Assembly: GCA_963698165.1 (NCBI GenBank)
Contig: CAVOPT010000012.1
Coordinates: 1-64,000 of the forward strand
DNA from: JAAYUJ01 sp963698165
GTDB taxonomy: Bacteria; Desulfobacterota; Syntrophobacteria; Syntrophobacterales; Syntrophobacteraceae
DNA: 64,000 bases
Direction: 5' to 3'
Shown: positions 1 to 8,027 of the stretch, one piece after another
Layout of the letters: each line of letters opens with the position of its first letter
Numbering within the stretch: the first letter of the stretch is position 1
The notes under the pieces: model-generated
What the model was told of the DNA's origin: nothing
What the model saw: the letters and a program-made list of their open reading frames with translations, nothing else
The model's database searches: none
Position numbers and translations under genes: made by a program

Positions 1-104
1 GGCGCGAATGTTCCGGGTGGCGAAAAAGCGGGGTGTGATTATTTTTATAGAATACGAATATCGTGGACCAGACTGTTTTGGATTGTGCGTTTCTGCCCGG
101 TTTC

Positions 105-146
105 TTGATTTAGATCAAGGTCTTCGACTTTCCGAAGGACTAGAAT
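105..146 (+). promoter_or_regulatory. FNR/HcpR-type operator and -10 box of the hcp promoter
   Basis: TTGATTTAGATCAA at 105-118 is a perfect 5-4-5 palindrome of the FNR/CRP class (TTGAT-N4-ATCAA), the type bound by FNR and by HcpR, the regulator of hcp in many anaerobes. A -10-like TAGAAT lies at 141-146, which predicts a start near 153. The palindrome centre (111.5) is then at about -41.5, the classical position for class II activation. A 9-bp hairpin with a 5-base loop (208-230) lies in the resulting roughly 200-base 5' leader. The palindrome is direct observation; the regulator is inferred. Confidence 0.6.
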
Positions 147-358
147 CGCTTTCACAACAGCAAGGAGAACCGGTCTGCCGGGATCACCGGCGGCAGATTT
201 ACACCACCGCGCCTCGCTTGCCGAGGCGCGACAGGCAGGATGAAGCCGGGCACAGGGGTGAACCCATCGGCTCGATGACCGTTCACCACCAACACCCGAC
301 ACCATGGTCCACGGCAACTGAATCAAAAGCACCGACAACTCAGAAAAGGAGCATGAAA

Positions 359-1987
359 ATGTATTGTTACCAATGTGAACAGACGGCAAAAGGTGAAGGG
401 TGCACGAAGCTCGGCGTGTGCGGCAAACAACCGGATGTGGCGGCCCTTCAGGATCTCTTGATCTACGCATTGAGAGGCTTGGCCCACTGCGCCGTGGAAG
501 GCCGCAAGGTAGGCGTCAAGGACCCGGATGCCGACGTTTTCATGTTGAAAGGGCTCTTCTCCACCCTCACCAATGTCAATTTCGACATCAACCGCTTCCC
601 CGCCCTGATTGGACGCGCCGTTGAGCTCAGGGAATCTCTCAAGGGAAAGGTGAAAGCGGCGGGAGGCAAAGTGGACTTCGCCCATGACGCAGCCCAGTTC
701 ACGCCGGCCCAAAATCTCGACGGACTGCTGGCGCAGGCTGAAAAGGTGGGACTGAAATGGGACTCCGCAATCAACCCCGATGTTCTCTCCCTGCAGCACA
801 CCCTGCTTTTCGGACTCAAGGGCGTTGCAGCCTACGCGGACCACGCACACGTTCTCGGGAAAGACGACGACGCCATTTTCGCCTTTCTCCACGAGGGACT
901 GGTGGGTACGGGACGCAAGGATCTCGGCATGGAGGACGCTTTGGGTCTGGTCATGAAGTGCGGTGAAATCAACCTGAGGACCATGGAACTCCTCGATGCG
1001 GCCAACACCGAAGCCTACGGCCACCCCGTTCCGACCACGGTGCCCCTCGGAGCCAAGCAGGGCAAGGCCATCCTGGTTTCCGGCCACGACCTGAAGGACC
1101 TGGAGGAATTGCTCAAGCAAACCGAAGGAAAGGGCATCAACATTTATACCCATGGTGAGATGCTCCCCACTCACGGCTATCCTGGTCTGAAAAAATACTC
1201 CCATTTCCACGGTCACTACGGAACCGCCTGGCAGAACCAGCAGAGAGAATTCAGCCAGTTCCCCGGGGCCATCCTCATGACCACAAACTGCATCCAGAGA
1301 CCCCAGGAATCCTACAACGGGAACATCTTCACCACGGGACTGGTGGGATGGCCGGGAGTGCTCCACGTGACCAACCAGGACTTCTCCCCCGTCATCAAGA
1401 AGGCTCTGGAGTTGCCCGGCTTCTCCGCCGACAGCAACGGGAAATCGGTCATGGTCGGGTTCGGCAGAAACACGGTCTTGTCCGTGGCCGACAAGGTGGT
1501 GGCGGCGGTCAAGAACAAGGACATCCGCCATTTCTTCCTGGTTGCCGGCTGCGACGGGGCCAAACCCGGGCGCAACTACTACACGGAGTTCGTGGAAAAG
1601 GTTCCCAAAGACTGCATCGTCTTGACCCTCGCCTGCGGTAAATTCCGGTTCTTCGACAAGGACCTCGGGACCATTCTGGGCTTACCCCGAATCATGGACA
1701 TGGGACAGTGCAACGACGCCTACTCCGCCATACAGGTGGCCGTGGCCCTGTCCAAGGTGTTCAACGTGGGGGTGAACGATCTGCCCCTGTCCCTGATCCT
1801 TTCCTGGTACGAACAGAAGGCGGTGGCTATCCTGCTCACACTTCTCTACCTGGGGATCAAGAACATCAGGCTTGGGCCATCCCTGCCCGCTTTCGTGAGC
1901 CCCAACGTTCTCGACTTCCTGGTCAAGAACTTCGACATCAAGCCCATCAGCACACCCGATGAAGACCTGAAGGCGATCCTGGGTTAG
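359..1987 (+). CDS. hcp: Hydroxylamine reductase / hybrid cluster protein, class I
   Basis: Hcp is a cytoplasmic iron-sulfur protein that reduces NO and/or hydroxylamine and protects anaerobes from nitrosative stress. The 542-residue product opens with MYCYQC and the Cys-X2-Cys-X8-Cys-X5-Cys pattern that binds the N-terminal cubane cluster in class I enzymes. The hybrid-cluster ligands are all visible: His in SGHDLK (about 242), Glu in HGEMLP (about 266), Cys in TTNCIQ (about 310), Cys in AGCDGA (about 397), Cys in LACGKF (about 425), Cys in GQCNDA (about 450) and Glu in WYEQKA (about 484). AAGGAG at 346-351 is 7 bases from the ATG at 359 and fixes this start; the frame is open much further upstream but not as a protein of this family. 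Genes for an HD protein and a ferredoxin-like protein follow on the same strand. No hcr-type reductase gene is adjacent. Confidence 0.96.
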   Translation: MYCYQCEQTAKGEGCTKLGVCGKQPDVAALQDLLIYALRGLAHCAVEGRKVGVKDPDADVFMLKGLFSTLTNVNFDINRFPALIGRAVELRESLKGKVKAAGGKVDFAHDAAQFTPAQNLDGLLAQAEKVGLKWDSAINPDVLSLQHTLLFGLKGVAAYADHAHVLGKDDDAIFAFLHEGLVGTGRKDLGMEDALGLVMKCGEINLRTMELLDAANTEAYGHPVPTTVPLGAKQGKAILVSGHDLKDLEELLKQTEGKGINIYTHGEMLPTHGYPGLKKYSHFHGHYGTAWQNQQREFSQFPGAILMTTNCIQRPQESYNGNIFTTGLVGWPGVLHVTNQDFSPVIKKALELPGFSADSNGKSVMVGFGRNTVLSVADKVVAAVKNKDIRHFFLVAGCDGAKPGRNYYTEFVEKVPKDCIVLTLACGKFRFFDKDLGTILGLPRIMDMGQCNDAYSAIQVAVALSKVFNVGVNDLPLSLILSWYEQKAVAILLTLLYLGIKNIRLGPSLPAFVSPNVLDFLVKNFDIKPISTPDEDLKAILG

Positions 1988-2076
1988 CGGATCCCCAAAG
2001 GTTCGATTCAGCTGTGATCTCTCGACCGTCGAGATTCTCCCGCGAGGATCTCGACGGGGACTAAGGAGAATGGACC

Positions 2077-2811
2077 ATGAAATGCCCCGGGCAGGACAGC
2101 AGGTTTTGGCAGGAGGGAGCCATCTATGAGGTGGAGTGCCCTCAGTGCGGGAGCTCCGTGGAATTCTTCAAGGATGAGTCTGCCCGGAAGTGCAAGAAAT
2201 GCGGACACCGGTTTTTGAATCCGAAGATGGACTTTGGTTGTGCGAGTTACTGCAAATTTGCCGCCCAGTGCCTGGGTGATCTGCCTCCCGAGCTCATCGC
2301 CAAGAGGGAGGATCTGCTGAAGGATCGCGTCGCGGTGGAGATGAAGCTGTTTTTCAAGAAGGACTTCAGACGCATCAGTCATGCCATGAAAGTCGCCCGC
2401 TACGCGGAAAAAATCGTCAAGGAAGAGGGTGGAGACCCGGGAGTGGTCATCGCCGCCGGGTACCTGCACGACATCGGGATCAAGGAGGCGGAGCGCAAGT
2501 ACGACAGCACCGCCGCCCGCTACCAGGAGCAGGAGGGACCCCCCATAGCCAGGGAAATCCTCGGTCGGCTTGGAGCGAGGCCGGAGATGATCGAAGAAGT
2601 GTGTGACATCATCGCCCATCACCACCATCCGCGGGAAGAAGAGACGTCCAACTTCAAATGCCTTTATGATGCAGACCTCATCGTCAATCTGGAAGAGAAT
2701 CACCGGGACCAGCCCCTCGATGGTGAGAGGTTGGCCAGGATCATTGCGGGCAACTTTCTCACAGAGACAGGCAGGCGCCTTGCCCGGGAAACGCTGCTCG
2801 AGCAGTCATGA
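2077..2811 (+). CDS. HD-domain protein with N-terminal zinc ribbon
   Basis: This 244-residue protein has a Cys4 zinc-ribbon-like head (C21-X2-C24 and C39-X2-C42), three more cysteines at 55, 59 and 65, and then an HD metal-dependent phosphohydrolase domain with H102, H131-D132, a four-histidine run at 181-184 and D200. HD proteins hydrolyse phosphate mono- or diesters; the substrate here cannot be read from the sequence. AAGGAG lies about 10 bases before the ATG. It lies between hcp and the ferredoxin-like gene with gaps of 89 and 46 bases, so cotranscription with the nitrosative-stress genes is likely. The extra cysteines could bind metal or sense redox or NO; that is inference. Confidence 0.8.
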   Translation: MKCPGQDSRFWQEGAIYEVECPQCGSSVEFFKDESARKCKKCGHRFLNPKMDFGCASYCKFAAQCLGDLPPELIAKREDLLKDRVAVEMKLFFKKDFRRISHAMKVARYAEKIVKEEGGDPGVVIAAGYLHDIGIKEAERKYDSTAARYQEQEGPPIAREILGRLGARPEMIEEVCDIIAHHHHPREEETSNFKCLYDADLIVNLEENHRDQPLDGERLARIIAGNFLTETGRRLARETLLEQS

Positions 2812-2857
2812 CATGGAATGAACCACACGTTGTGTTTGGGTTACGGAGGATCGTGAG

Positions 2858-3607
2858 ATGAAGGCCACGCGCAGAATAATCAAAATTGACGAAGAGCGTT
2901 GCGACGGGTGTGGCAATTGTGTGATTTCCTGTGCCGAAGGGGCTATAGAAATCATTGATGGAAAAGCGAAGCTCGTGAAGGACTCGTACTGTGACGGTCT
3001 TGGAGCCTGCCTTGGCGAATGCCCCCAGGGGGCTCTTTGCATCATCGAGCGCGAGGCCGACGAGTTCGACCCGGAAGCGGTGGAGGTGCATCTGAAGAAC
3101 ATGGAAGAAAAGGAAAATGAGGAACCAGGGGACTTGCCCCGCAGTTGTCCATCCAGCCAGCTCAGGACCCTGCTGCCCCAAGCCGGCCATGCCCCGGCAC
3201 CGGCGCAGGTCGGCCGAACCGCCTCGGCCCTGACCCACTGGCCTGTCCAACTGAAGCTCGTGCCTCCCAACGCTCCCTTCCTGAAAGGCGCGCACCTCCT
3301 TGTTGCCGCGGATTGCACCGTCCTCGCACATCCCAGCTTCCACCGGGAATTTCTCGAGGGAAAATCCGTTGTGCTGGGATGCCCGAAGCTGGACAACGCT
3401 GAGGAATACGTCAAGAAGTTTTCCGAAATGTTCAGGATTTCGGGCATAACGAGTGTCACTGTCGTGGAAATGGAAGTTCCATGTTGCGCTGCGATGGGTG
3501 CAATTGTAAAAAGGGGAATGCAGGCAGCAGGAAAGGACATCCCCTTGGAGGAGGTCGTTGTGGGTGTGAGCGGCGAAATCCTGAGAAGGAAAGGAATCGC
3601 CGCATGA
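2858..3607 (+). CDS. 4Fe-4S ferredoxin-like protein of the hcp cassette (FrdX type)
   Basis: The 249-residue protein starts with a ferredoxin fold. The first cluster motif is C15-X2-C18-X2-C21-X3-C25. The second is incomplete: C45, C51 and C55 are present but residue 48 is Leu instead of Cys. A hydrophilic linker (about 90-140) leads to a C-terminal domain with CTVLAHPSF, LGCPKLDN and EVPCCAAM motifs seen in similar proteins encoded beside hcp in anaerobes. HcpR regulons are known to include hcp and a ferredoxin gene called frdX. With no Hcr reductase nearby, this protein is the obvious candidate electron donor to Hcp, which is an inference. The gene begins 46 bases after the HD gene. Confidence 0.82.
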   Translation: MKATRRIIKIDEERCDGCGNCVISCAEGAIEIIDGKAKLVKDSYCDGLGACLGECPQGALCIIEREADEFDPEAVEVHLKNMEEKENEEPGDLPRSCPSSQLRTLLPQAGHAPAPAQVGRTASALTHWPVQLKLVPPNAPFLKGAHLLVAADCTVLAHPSFHREFLEGKSVVLGCPKLDNAEEYVKKFSEMFRISGITSVTVVEMEVPCCAAMGAIVKRGMQAAGKDIPLEEVVVGVSGEILRRKGIAA

Positions 3608-3705
3608 AAGGGGCCTGCTGACGCCTCGACGGCATCGATCATGCCCCCTGCCCTATGGGGGCAGTGTTTTCAAGGGGGTTAGGGTGAGAAGCACAGGAAC
3701 TTCAG

Positions 3706-3739
3706 TTCACTTTAGGCACTTTCGTTCACTTTAGGCACT
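3706..3739. repeat. Two direct copies of TTCACTTTAGGCACT
   Basis: The 15-base unit TTCACTTTAGGCACT occurs at 3706-3720 and again at 3725-3739, a 19-base period, immediately upstream of sodC. The core ACTTTAGGCACT is found twice more at 16036-16047 and 16061-16072. The function is unknown. Confidence 0.75.
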
Positions 3740-3776
3740 CGTCAGAAGGGATCAATCCAAAAAGGAGGCATGGTTT

Positions 3777-4325
3777 ATGAGAAACTCGCGCGGATCGTGG
3801 ATGTTTGCTTTGTTGGTGGCAGGGACGCTCGGAATTGCGGGATGCTCGGGGGGCAAGACGACGGAACATGCGGCCCCGGTATCAAAGGCGATGGCCGTGC
3901 TTCACCCGATACAAGGCAGCGGCGCGGAGGGCACGGTAACCTTCTCCAAGGAGAAGGACGGTATCCGTGTAGTGGCTCAAATCGTTGGGCTCAAGCCTGG
4001 GCTGCACGGTTTTCATGTCCACGAGTTCGGGGATTGCAGCCCTCCAGATGCCAGGAATGCCGGTGATCACTTCAACCCCGCAAAACTGCCTCACGGAGGG
4101 CCCACCGGAGACAAGAGGCATGCCGGGGACATGGGCAATATTGAGGCCGGAGCAAACGGAGTGGGCAAGTATGACGCCGTGGTCTCCCATCTGGCACTTG
4201 AAGGCCCCAATTCCATCATCGGCCGCAGCATCATCGTGCACGCTCTGCCCGACGACCTCAGCACACAACCGACGGGAGGCGCCGGCGCGCGAATCACCTG
4301 CGGCGTGATCGGGATCGTGAAATAG
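3777..4325 (+). CDS. sodC: Cu/Zn superoxide dismutase family lipoprotein
   Basis: SodC dismutates superoxide outside the cytoplasm. The 182-residue product has a hydrophobic signal peptide ending in the lipobox IAGC (C23), so it is probably a lipoprotein. Copper and zinc ligands are recognisable in GFHVHEFGDC, in DHFNP and in the HAGDMGN segment, and the C-terminal ARITCGVIG supplies the second cysteine of the conserved disulfide. Length and motif order match bacterial SodC. AGGAGG lies 9 bases before the ATG at 3777; an ATG at 3770 is in another frame. For an anaerobe this indicates tolerance to transient oxygen exposure. It is separated from the ferredoxin gene by about 170 bases and appears to be its own transcription unit. 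Confidence 0.93.
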   Translation: MRNSRGSWMFALLVAGTLGIAGCSGGKTTEHAAPVSKAMAVLHPIQGSGAEGTVTFSKEKDGIRVVAQIVGLKPGLHGFHVHEFGDCSPPDARNAGDHFNPAKLPHGGPTGDKRHAGDMGNIEAGANGVGKYDAVVSHLALEGPNSIIGRSIIVHALPDDLSTQPTGGAGARITCGVIGIVK

Positions 4326-4365
4326 CCCCGCATTTCCCAGTTCTGTTGCTACGAAAAGTTGTTTT

Positions 4366-4442
4366 ACCGCTGAGCACGCGGAGAGCGCTGAGAGAACAAT
4401 TGGCATAAAAAGAATCTCTGCGCTCTCTGCGTCCTCTGCGGT
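4366..4442. repeat. Long imperfect inverted repeat (28-base arms)
   Basis: The arms 4366-4393 and 4415-4442 pair in about 24 of 28 positions around a 21-base AT-rich loop. Both arms are built from a roughly 7-8-base unit related to CGCAGAGG. Arms of this style are widespread in unrelated bacterial genomes. It sits in the gap between sodC and the convergent MFS gene, where it could also end transcription; no T-tract follows. Confidence 0.75.
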
Positions 4443-4572
4443 GGATTCGAAGCTTTTCATCATTTAGGCTGCCCCGAAGGGGCATGAGGGAATGCTGAAA
4501 ACAGATTCTGTGTGGCACGGCGGCGGGGTTTATTCCCGCCCAAATCTGCAGAATTCTCTCACCGACCAGCCC

Positions 4573-5859
4573 TTAAGCATTCCTATCCACCTCCCCGGCC
4601 ATTCGCCGACCTTCCTCCTCATCCACCCAGAGGAGAACCAGGGCCCCAAGAATGAACAGGGAGGCAATGGACAGGATGGAGAGGCGGGGATTGCCCGTCT
4701 TCACGCTGACCAGTCCCATGAGCATGGGACCCAATACGGCAGCGAACTTCCCCAGAAGGTTGTAGAACCCGAAAAATTCCGCGGCAGCATTCTTCGGGAT
4801 GATCCGCGCATAGAAAGACCTGCTGAGGGACTGCACCCCTCCTTGAACCAGTCCGACGACCCCAGCAAGAACAAAAAACTCGGACGCACGGTCCATGAAG
4901 TACCCCCACACCGTGACGCCCAAATAGACCGCAATGCCTGCAAGGATCCCTCTCTTGGCTCCTATCCTCTCGCCCAGTTTCCCGAAAAGGATGGCCGAGG
5001 GAAAACCCACGAACTGGGTGATGAGGAGTGCAAGAATGAGGTCCTTCGATTCGAACCCGAGGGAAATGCCATAGTCGATGGCCATGCGTATGATGGTGTC
5101 GACTCCGTCGATGTACAGCCAATAGGCCACCAGGAAAAGAGCGACCACCCTGTAGCTCCTGATGTTTCGCAGGGTCGTCGCCAACTGGCCCAGCCCTTCC
5201 CTGAGTATGCCCCTTCGCGGCGGGCCGCGAAGGGCAACTGGTTCCTTCACGAAGAGCAGGATGGGCATCGAGAAGATCGCCCACCAGATGGCCACCGTGA
5301 CAAAGGATACCTGCACGGCCTCGGTTGGGCCGGCGAGGCCGAAAAGTTCCGGCCGAAGCGTCATGAAGACATTCAAGGCAAAGAGCAGGCCGCCTCCCAG
5401 ATACCCGAAGGAGAATCCCAGGGCGGAAACAAGATGCATCTTGTCTTCTTTCGCCACGTGAACGATCAACGAGTCATAGAAGACGTTTCCTCCCGAGAAG
5501 CCGACATTTCCAAGAATGTAGAGAAATGCGGCGGTCTGCCAGTCGCCCCTGGCCACGAAGTAGAGGGACCCGGTCACCGCGATGCCCATGGACGCAAAGA
5601 AAAAGAGAAAGCGCTTTCTGTATCCGGCCCGGTCCGCCAGTGCCCCGAGAAACGGGGCGAGGATCCCAACCGCCACGCTCGCGAGGGAATTGGCCGCCCC
5701 CAGTTTGAAGGTGGTGACCGTCGCGTTGGCCTCGGCGCTCCAATATTCCTTGAAAAAGATGGGAAAAAAGGCGGCCATGACCGTGGTGGCAAAGGCGGAA
5801 TTGGCCCAGTCGTACATGGCCCATGAAAGGATCGTGCGATACGTTCGGCGGTTGTCCAT
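4573..5859 (-). CDS. MFS transporter, UMF1 (Atg22-like) family
   Basis: This 428-residue inner-membrane protein has about 12 hydrophobic segments. The N-terminal stretch ILSWAMYDWANSAFATTV is the signature of the UMF1/Atg22-like branch of the major facilitator superfamily, and ADRAGYRKRFLF fits the loop 2-3 motif of MFS proteins. The transported substrate is not predictable; yeast Atg22 exports amino acids from the vacuole. The gene is read away from malQ and is monocistronic; its stop is near the G+C-rich inverted sequences at about 4515-4540. No truncation or frameshift is seen. Confidence 0.88.
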   Translation of the reverse strand: MDNRRTYRTILSWAMYDWANSAFATTVMAAFFPIFFKEYWSAEANATVTTFKLGAANSLASVAVGILAPFLGALADRAGYRKRFLFFFASMGIAVTGSLYFVARGDWQTAAFLYILGNVGFSGGNVFYDSLIVHVAKEDKMHLVSALGFSFGYLGGGLLFALNVFMTLRPELFGLAGPTEAVQVSFVTVAIWWAIFSMPILLFVKEPVALRGPPRRGILREGLGQLATTLRNIRSYRVVALFLVAYWLYIDGVDTIIRMAIDYGISLGFESKDLILALLITQFVGFPSAILFGKLGERIGAKRGILAGIAVYLGVTVWGYFMDRASEFFVLAGVVGLVQGGVQSLSRSFYARIIPKNAAAEFFGFYNLLGKFAAVLGPMLMGLVSVKTGNPRLSILSIASLFILGALVLLWVDEEEGRRMAGEVDRNA

Positions 5860-5901
5860 CGGAGTCTTTCTCGGTTGGGTTCCTGGGATAAGGAATGCGA
5901 T

Positions 5902-5973
5902 TTGACACCGCTCAGGCGAAGAACTAATACTGAGCAGGGGTCCTCTTCCTTAAGGCAATCCCGAAGAGACCCC
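5902..5973 (+). promoter_or_regulatory. Candidate sigma-70 promoter and 5' hairpin before malQ
   Basis: TTGACA at 5902-5907 is followed after 17 bases by TAATAC at 5925-5930, a perfect -35 with a weak -10. The predicted start near 5937 coincides with a hairpin whose arms are 5937-5948 (GGGGTCCTCTTC) and 5963-5973 (GAAGAGACCCC). The divergent interval 5860-6167 holds no other gene. The role of the hairpin is unknown. Confidence 0.4.
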
Positions 5974-6167
5974 AATCACTTAAACTATGACTGGATAGGC
6001 ATGTCAACTCCCCGGGCAGAAGAGGCGGGAGTCAACTCATGACCACTCGAAACCCTGGCCGACCCGGGGGCTCTCTAACCGCAGGCGGCGCCCGCATACC
6101 GGAAGATCGCGAGCACCCCGGATTGAGATACTCTACCAAGACCGCGGCATTCCACCAAGGAGCACAC

Positions 6168-7670
6168 ATGATCAGGCGAAGAAGCGGAATCCTCCACCAC
6201 ATCACCTCACTCCCCTCACCGCACGGCATTGGAGACCTCGGTCCATGGGCCTACCGGTTTGCGGACTTTCTCCACGAAGCCGGGCAAAGTCTTTGGCAGG
6301 TTCTCCCCCTCAACCCCACATCGACCGCTTACGGAAATTCCCCATATTCGAGCTGTTCCGCGTTTGCGGGCAACCCCCTCTTCATCAGTCTCGAAATGTT
6401 GGCCCGTGAAGGTTTTCTCAGCCAGGAGGATTTGGGAAATCAGCCGTCATTTCCCCTGGAACGGGTCGATTTCGAAGCCGTGACCAAGTACAAGACGGAA
6501 GTTCTGAGAAGGGCAACGGAGCGGCTCAGGGGCTCCAGGCTCGACCGTGATTCGAGGTTTGAAACATTCCTCAAAGAGAGCGCAAAATGGCTTGAAGACT
6601 ACGCTCTTTTCGTCGTTCTCAAGGAGCGGTTCGGCGGTGCACCCTGGTACGAGTGGCCGAAAGAGCTCAGGGACAGGGACGCCCATGCCCTGGCGGAAGC
6701 GAAAAGGGAACTGGCGGATCGGATCTTCCACGAAGTGGTCCTTCAGTACTTTTTTGCACGACAGTGGGGGGCACTCAGGACCTATTGCAACGAACGGCGG
6801 ATACAGATCTTCGGCGATATGCCGATTTACGTGAGCATGGACAGCTCCGACGTGTGGTCCAATCCGGCTGTGTTCAAGCTCGACGGGGAGAAAAAGTCCC
6901 TGTTCGTGTCCGGGGTTCCACCGGATTATTTCAGCGCAACGGGCCAGCGATGGGGAAATCCGGTATACGACTGGGATCATTTGAAGAGCACCCAGTTTAC
7001 CTGGTGGGTGGCCCGCATGGAGCATGCCCTGAAACACCTGGATCTTGTGAGGGTGGATCACTTCAGGGGCTTCGTGAATTACTGGGAAGTTCCAAGCTCC
7101 GAGGAGACGGCGATCCATGGAAAGTGGGTCGACGCGCCAGCCATGGACTTGTTCGCCACGCTCCTCAGGCGGTTCCCATTCATGCCCATCGTCGCGGAAG
7201 ATCTCGGAATCATCACGGCCGAGGTCAGAGAGGTGATGCGCGCATTCGGTTTTCCCGGCATGAAAGTGCTTCATTTCGCTTTTTACGGGGACGTTCGCAC
7301 CAACCCCTATGCGCCGCACAATCATGTCAAGGACTGCATCATATACACCGGAACCCATGACAACAACACCACCACAGGCTGGTTCAGAAAGGACTTGAGC
7401 CCGGCGGACAGGGAACAGCTCTTTGAGTACCTTGGTCGGCCTGTGGGAGAGGAAGGAATTCACATGGAACTGGTGCGGGTTGCCATGATGTCCGTGGCCG
7501 ACACCTGCATCATTCCCTTGCAGGATTTCCTGGGCTTCGACGAAACAGCCCGAATGAATTTTCCGTCTATGAGCGAGGGAAACTGGGAGTGGAGGTTGAA
7601 CCCCGAACTCCTGACGGACGATCTTTGTCGCATGATTGGGAGACTCACCCGCCTCTACGGGAGAGCTTGA
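6168..7670 (+). CDS. malQ: 4-alpha-glucanotransferase (amylomaltase)
   Basis: MalQ transfers alpha-1,4-glucan segments between maltodextrins or to glucose in the cytoplasm. The 500-residue product begins MIRRRSGILHHITSLPSPHG and contains the family-77 glycoside hydrolase landmarks: WQVLPLNPTS near the N-terminus, the IFGDMPIYVSMDSSDVW block, the nucleophile region LVRVDHFRGF, the acid/base region IVAEDLGIIT and YTGTHDNNT. AAGG AG at 6158-6163 is 4-5 bases before the ATG at 6168 and sets this start over an in-frame ATG at 6039. Together with glgC (45056) it points to glycogen storage and turnover. Confidence 0.95.
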   Translation: MIRRRSGILHHITSLPSPHGIGDLGPWAYRFADFLHEAGQSLWQVLPLNPTSTAYGNSPYSSCSAFAGNPLFISLEMLAREGFLSQEDLGNQPSFPLERVDFEAVTKYKTEVLRRATERLRGSRLDRDSRFETFLKESAKWLEDYALFVVLKERFGGAPWYEWPKELRDRDAHALAEAKRELADRIFHEVVLQYFFARQWGALRTYCNERRIQIFGDMPIYVSMDSSDVWSNPAVFKLDGEKKSLFVSGVPPDYFSATGQRWGNPVYDWDHLKSTQFTWWVARMEHALKHLDLVRVDHFRGFVNYWEVPSSEETAIHGKWVDAPAMDLFATLLRRFPFMPIVAEDLGIITAEVREVMRAFGFPGMKVLHFAFYGDVRTNPYAPHNHVKDCIIYTGTHDNNTTTGWFRKDLSPADREQLFEYLGRPVGEEGIHMELVRVAMMSVADTCIIPLQDFLGFDETARMNFPSMSEGNWEWRLNPELLTDDLCRMIGRLTRLYGRA

Positions 7671-8027
7671 ACAGAAATGGTTTGAAACCTGGAGAGGGGC
7701 CCGTGGAAATGCCACCCCTTTGAGGATGGTGACCAGGGAAAGACAGGTTCACCTTGTTCCCGGAAACGGTTATTATTTACGGTGGCTTTTGGAGTCTCCT
7801 GCAAAACTCCGCATCTGCCCTTCGACACCCAAGGACGAGCGGTGGTTTGATGCGTCAGGACACTGATTTTCCTTACGCAGATGAGACATCGCGCCCTGAA
7901 CGGAGATACCTTTGGAAGCGGTACTCTTGTCAAGAAAAATGCAGGTTGACCCGATTTTCAAATCAATATAGAAATCTCGTGATCACGTTGGAGCGGTGAC
8001 GGGGAAGCGCTGCAAGGGGCATGAATC
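7671..8027. other. Intergenic interval without a recognisable gene
   Basis: No coding pattern on either strand is convincing. A possible promoter for the next gene is TTGACC (7946-7951) and TATAGA (7967-7972) with a short 15-base spacer. Nothing else was recognised. Confidence 0.4.

Noticed and set aside
8..358. 117-residue N-terminal extension of hcp
   Set aside because: The class I Hcp N-terminus begins at MYCYQC; the ribosome site is at 346-351, and the upstream stretch contains the operator and the leader hairpin.
4492..5826. 444-residue plus-strand frame opposite the MFS gene
   Set aside because: The minus strand encodes a clear 12-segment MFS protein; the plus product is hydrophilic without motifs.
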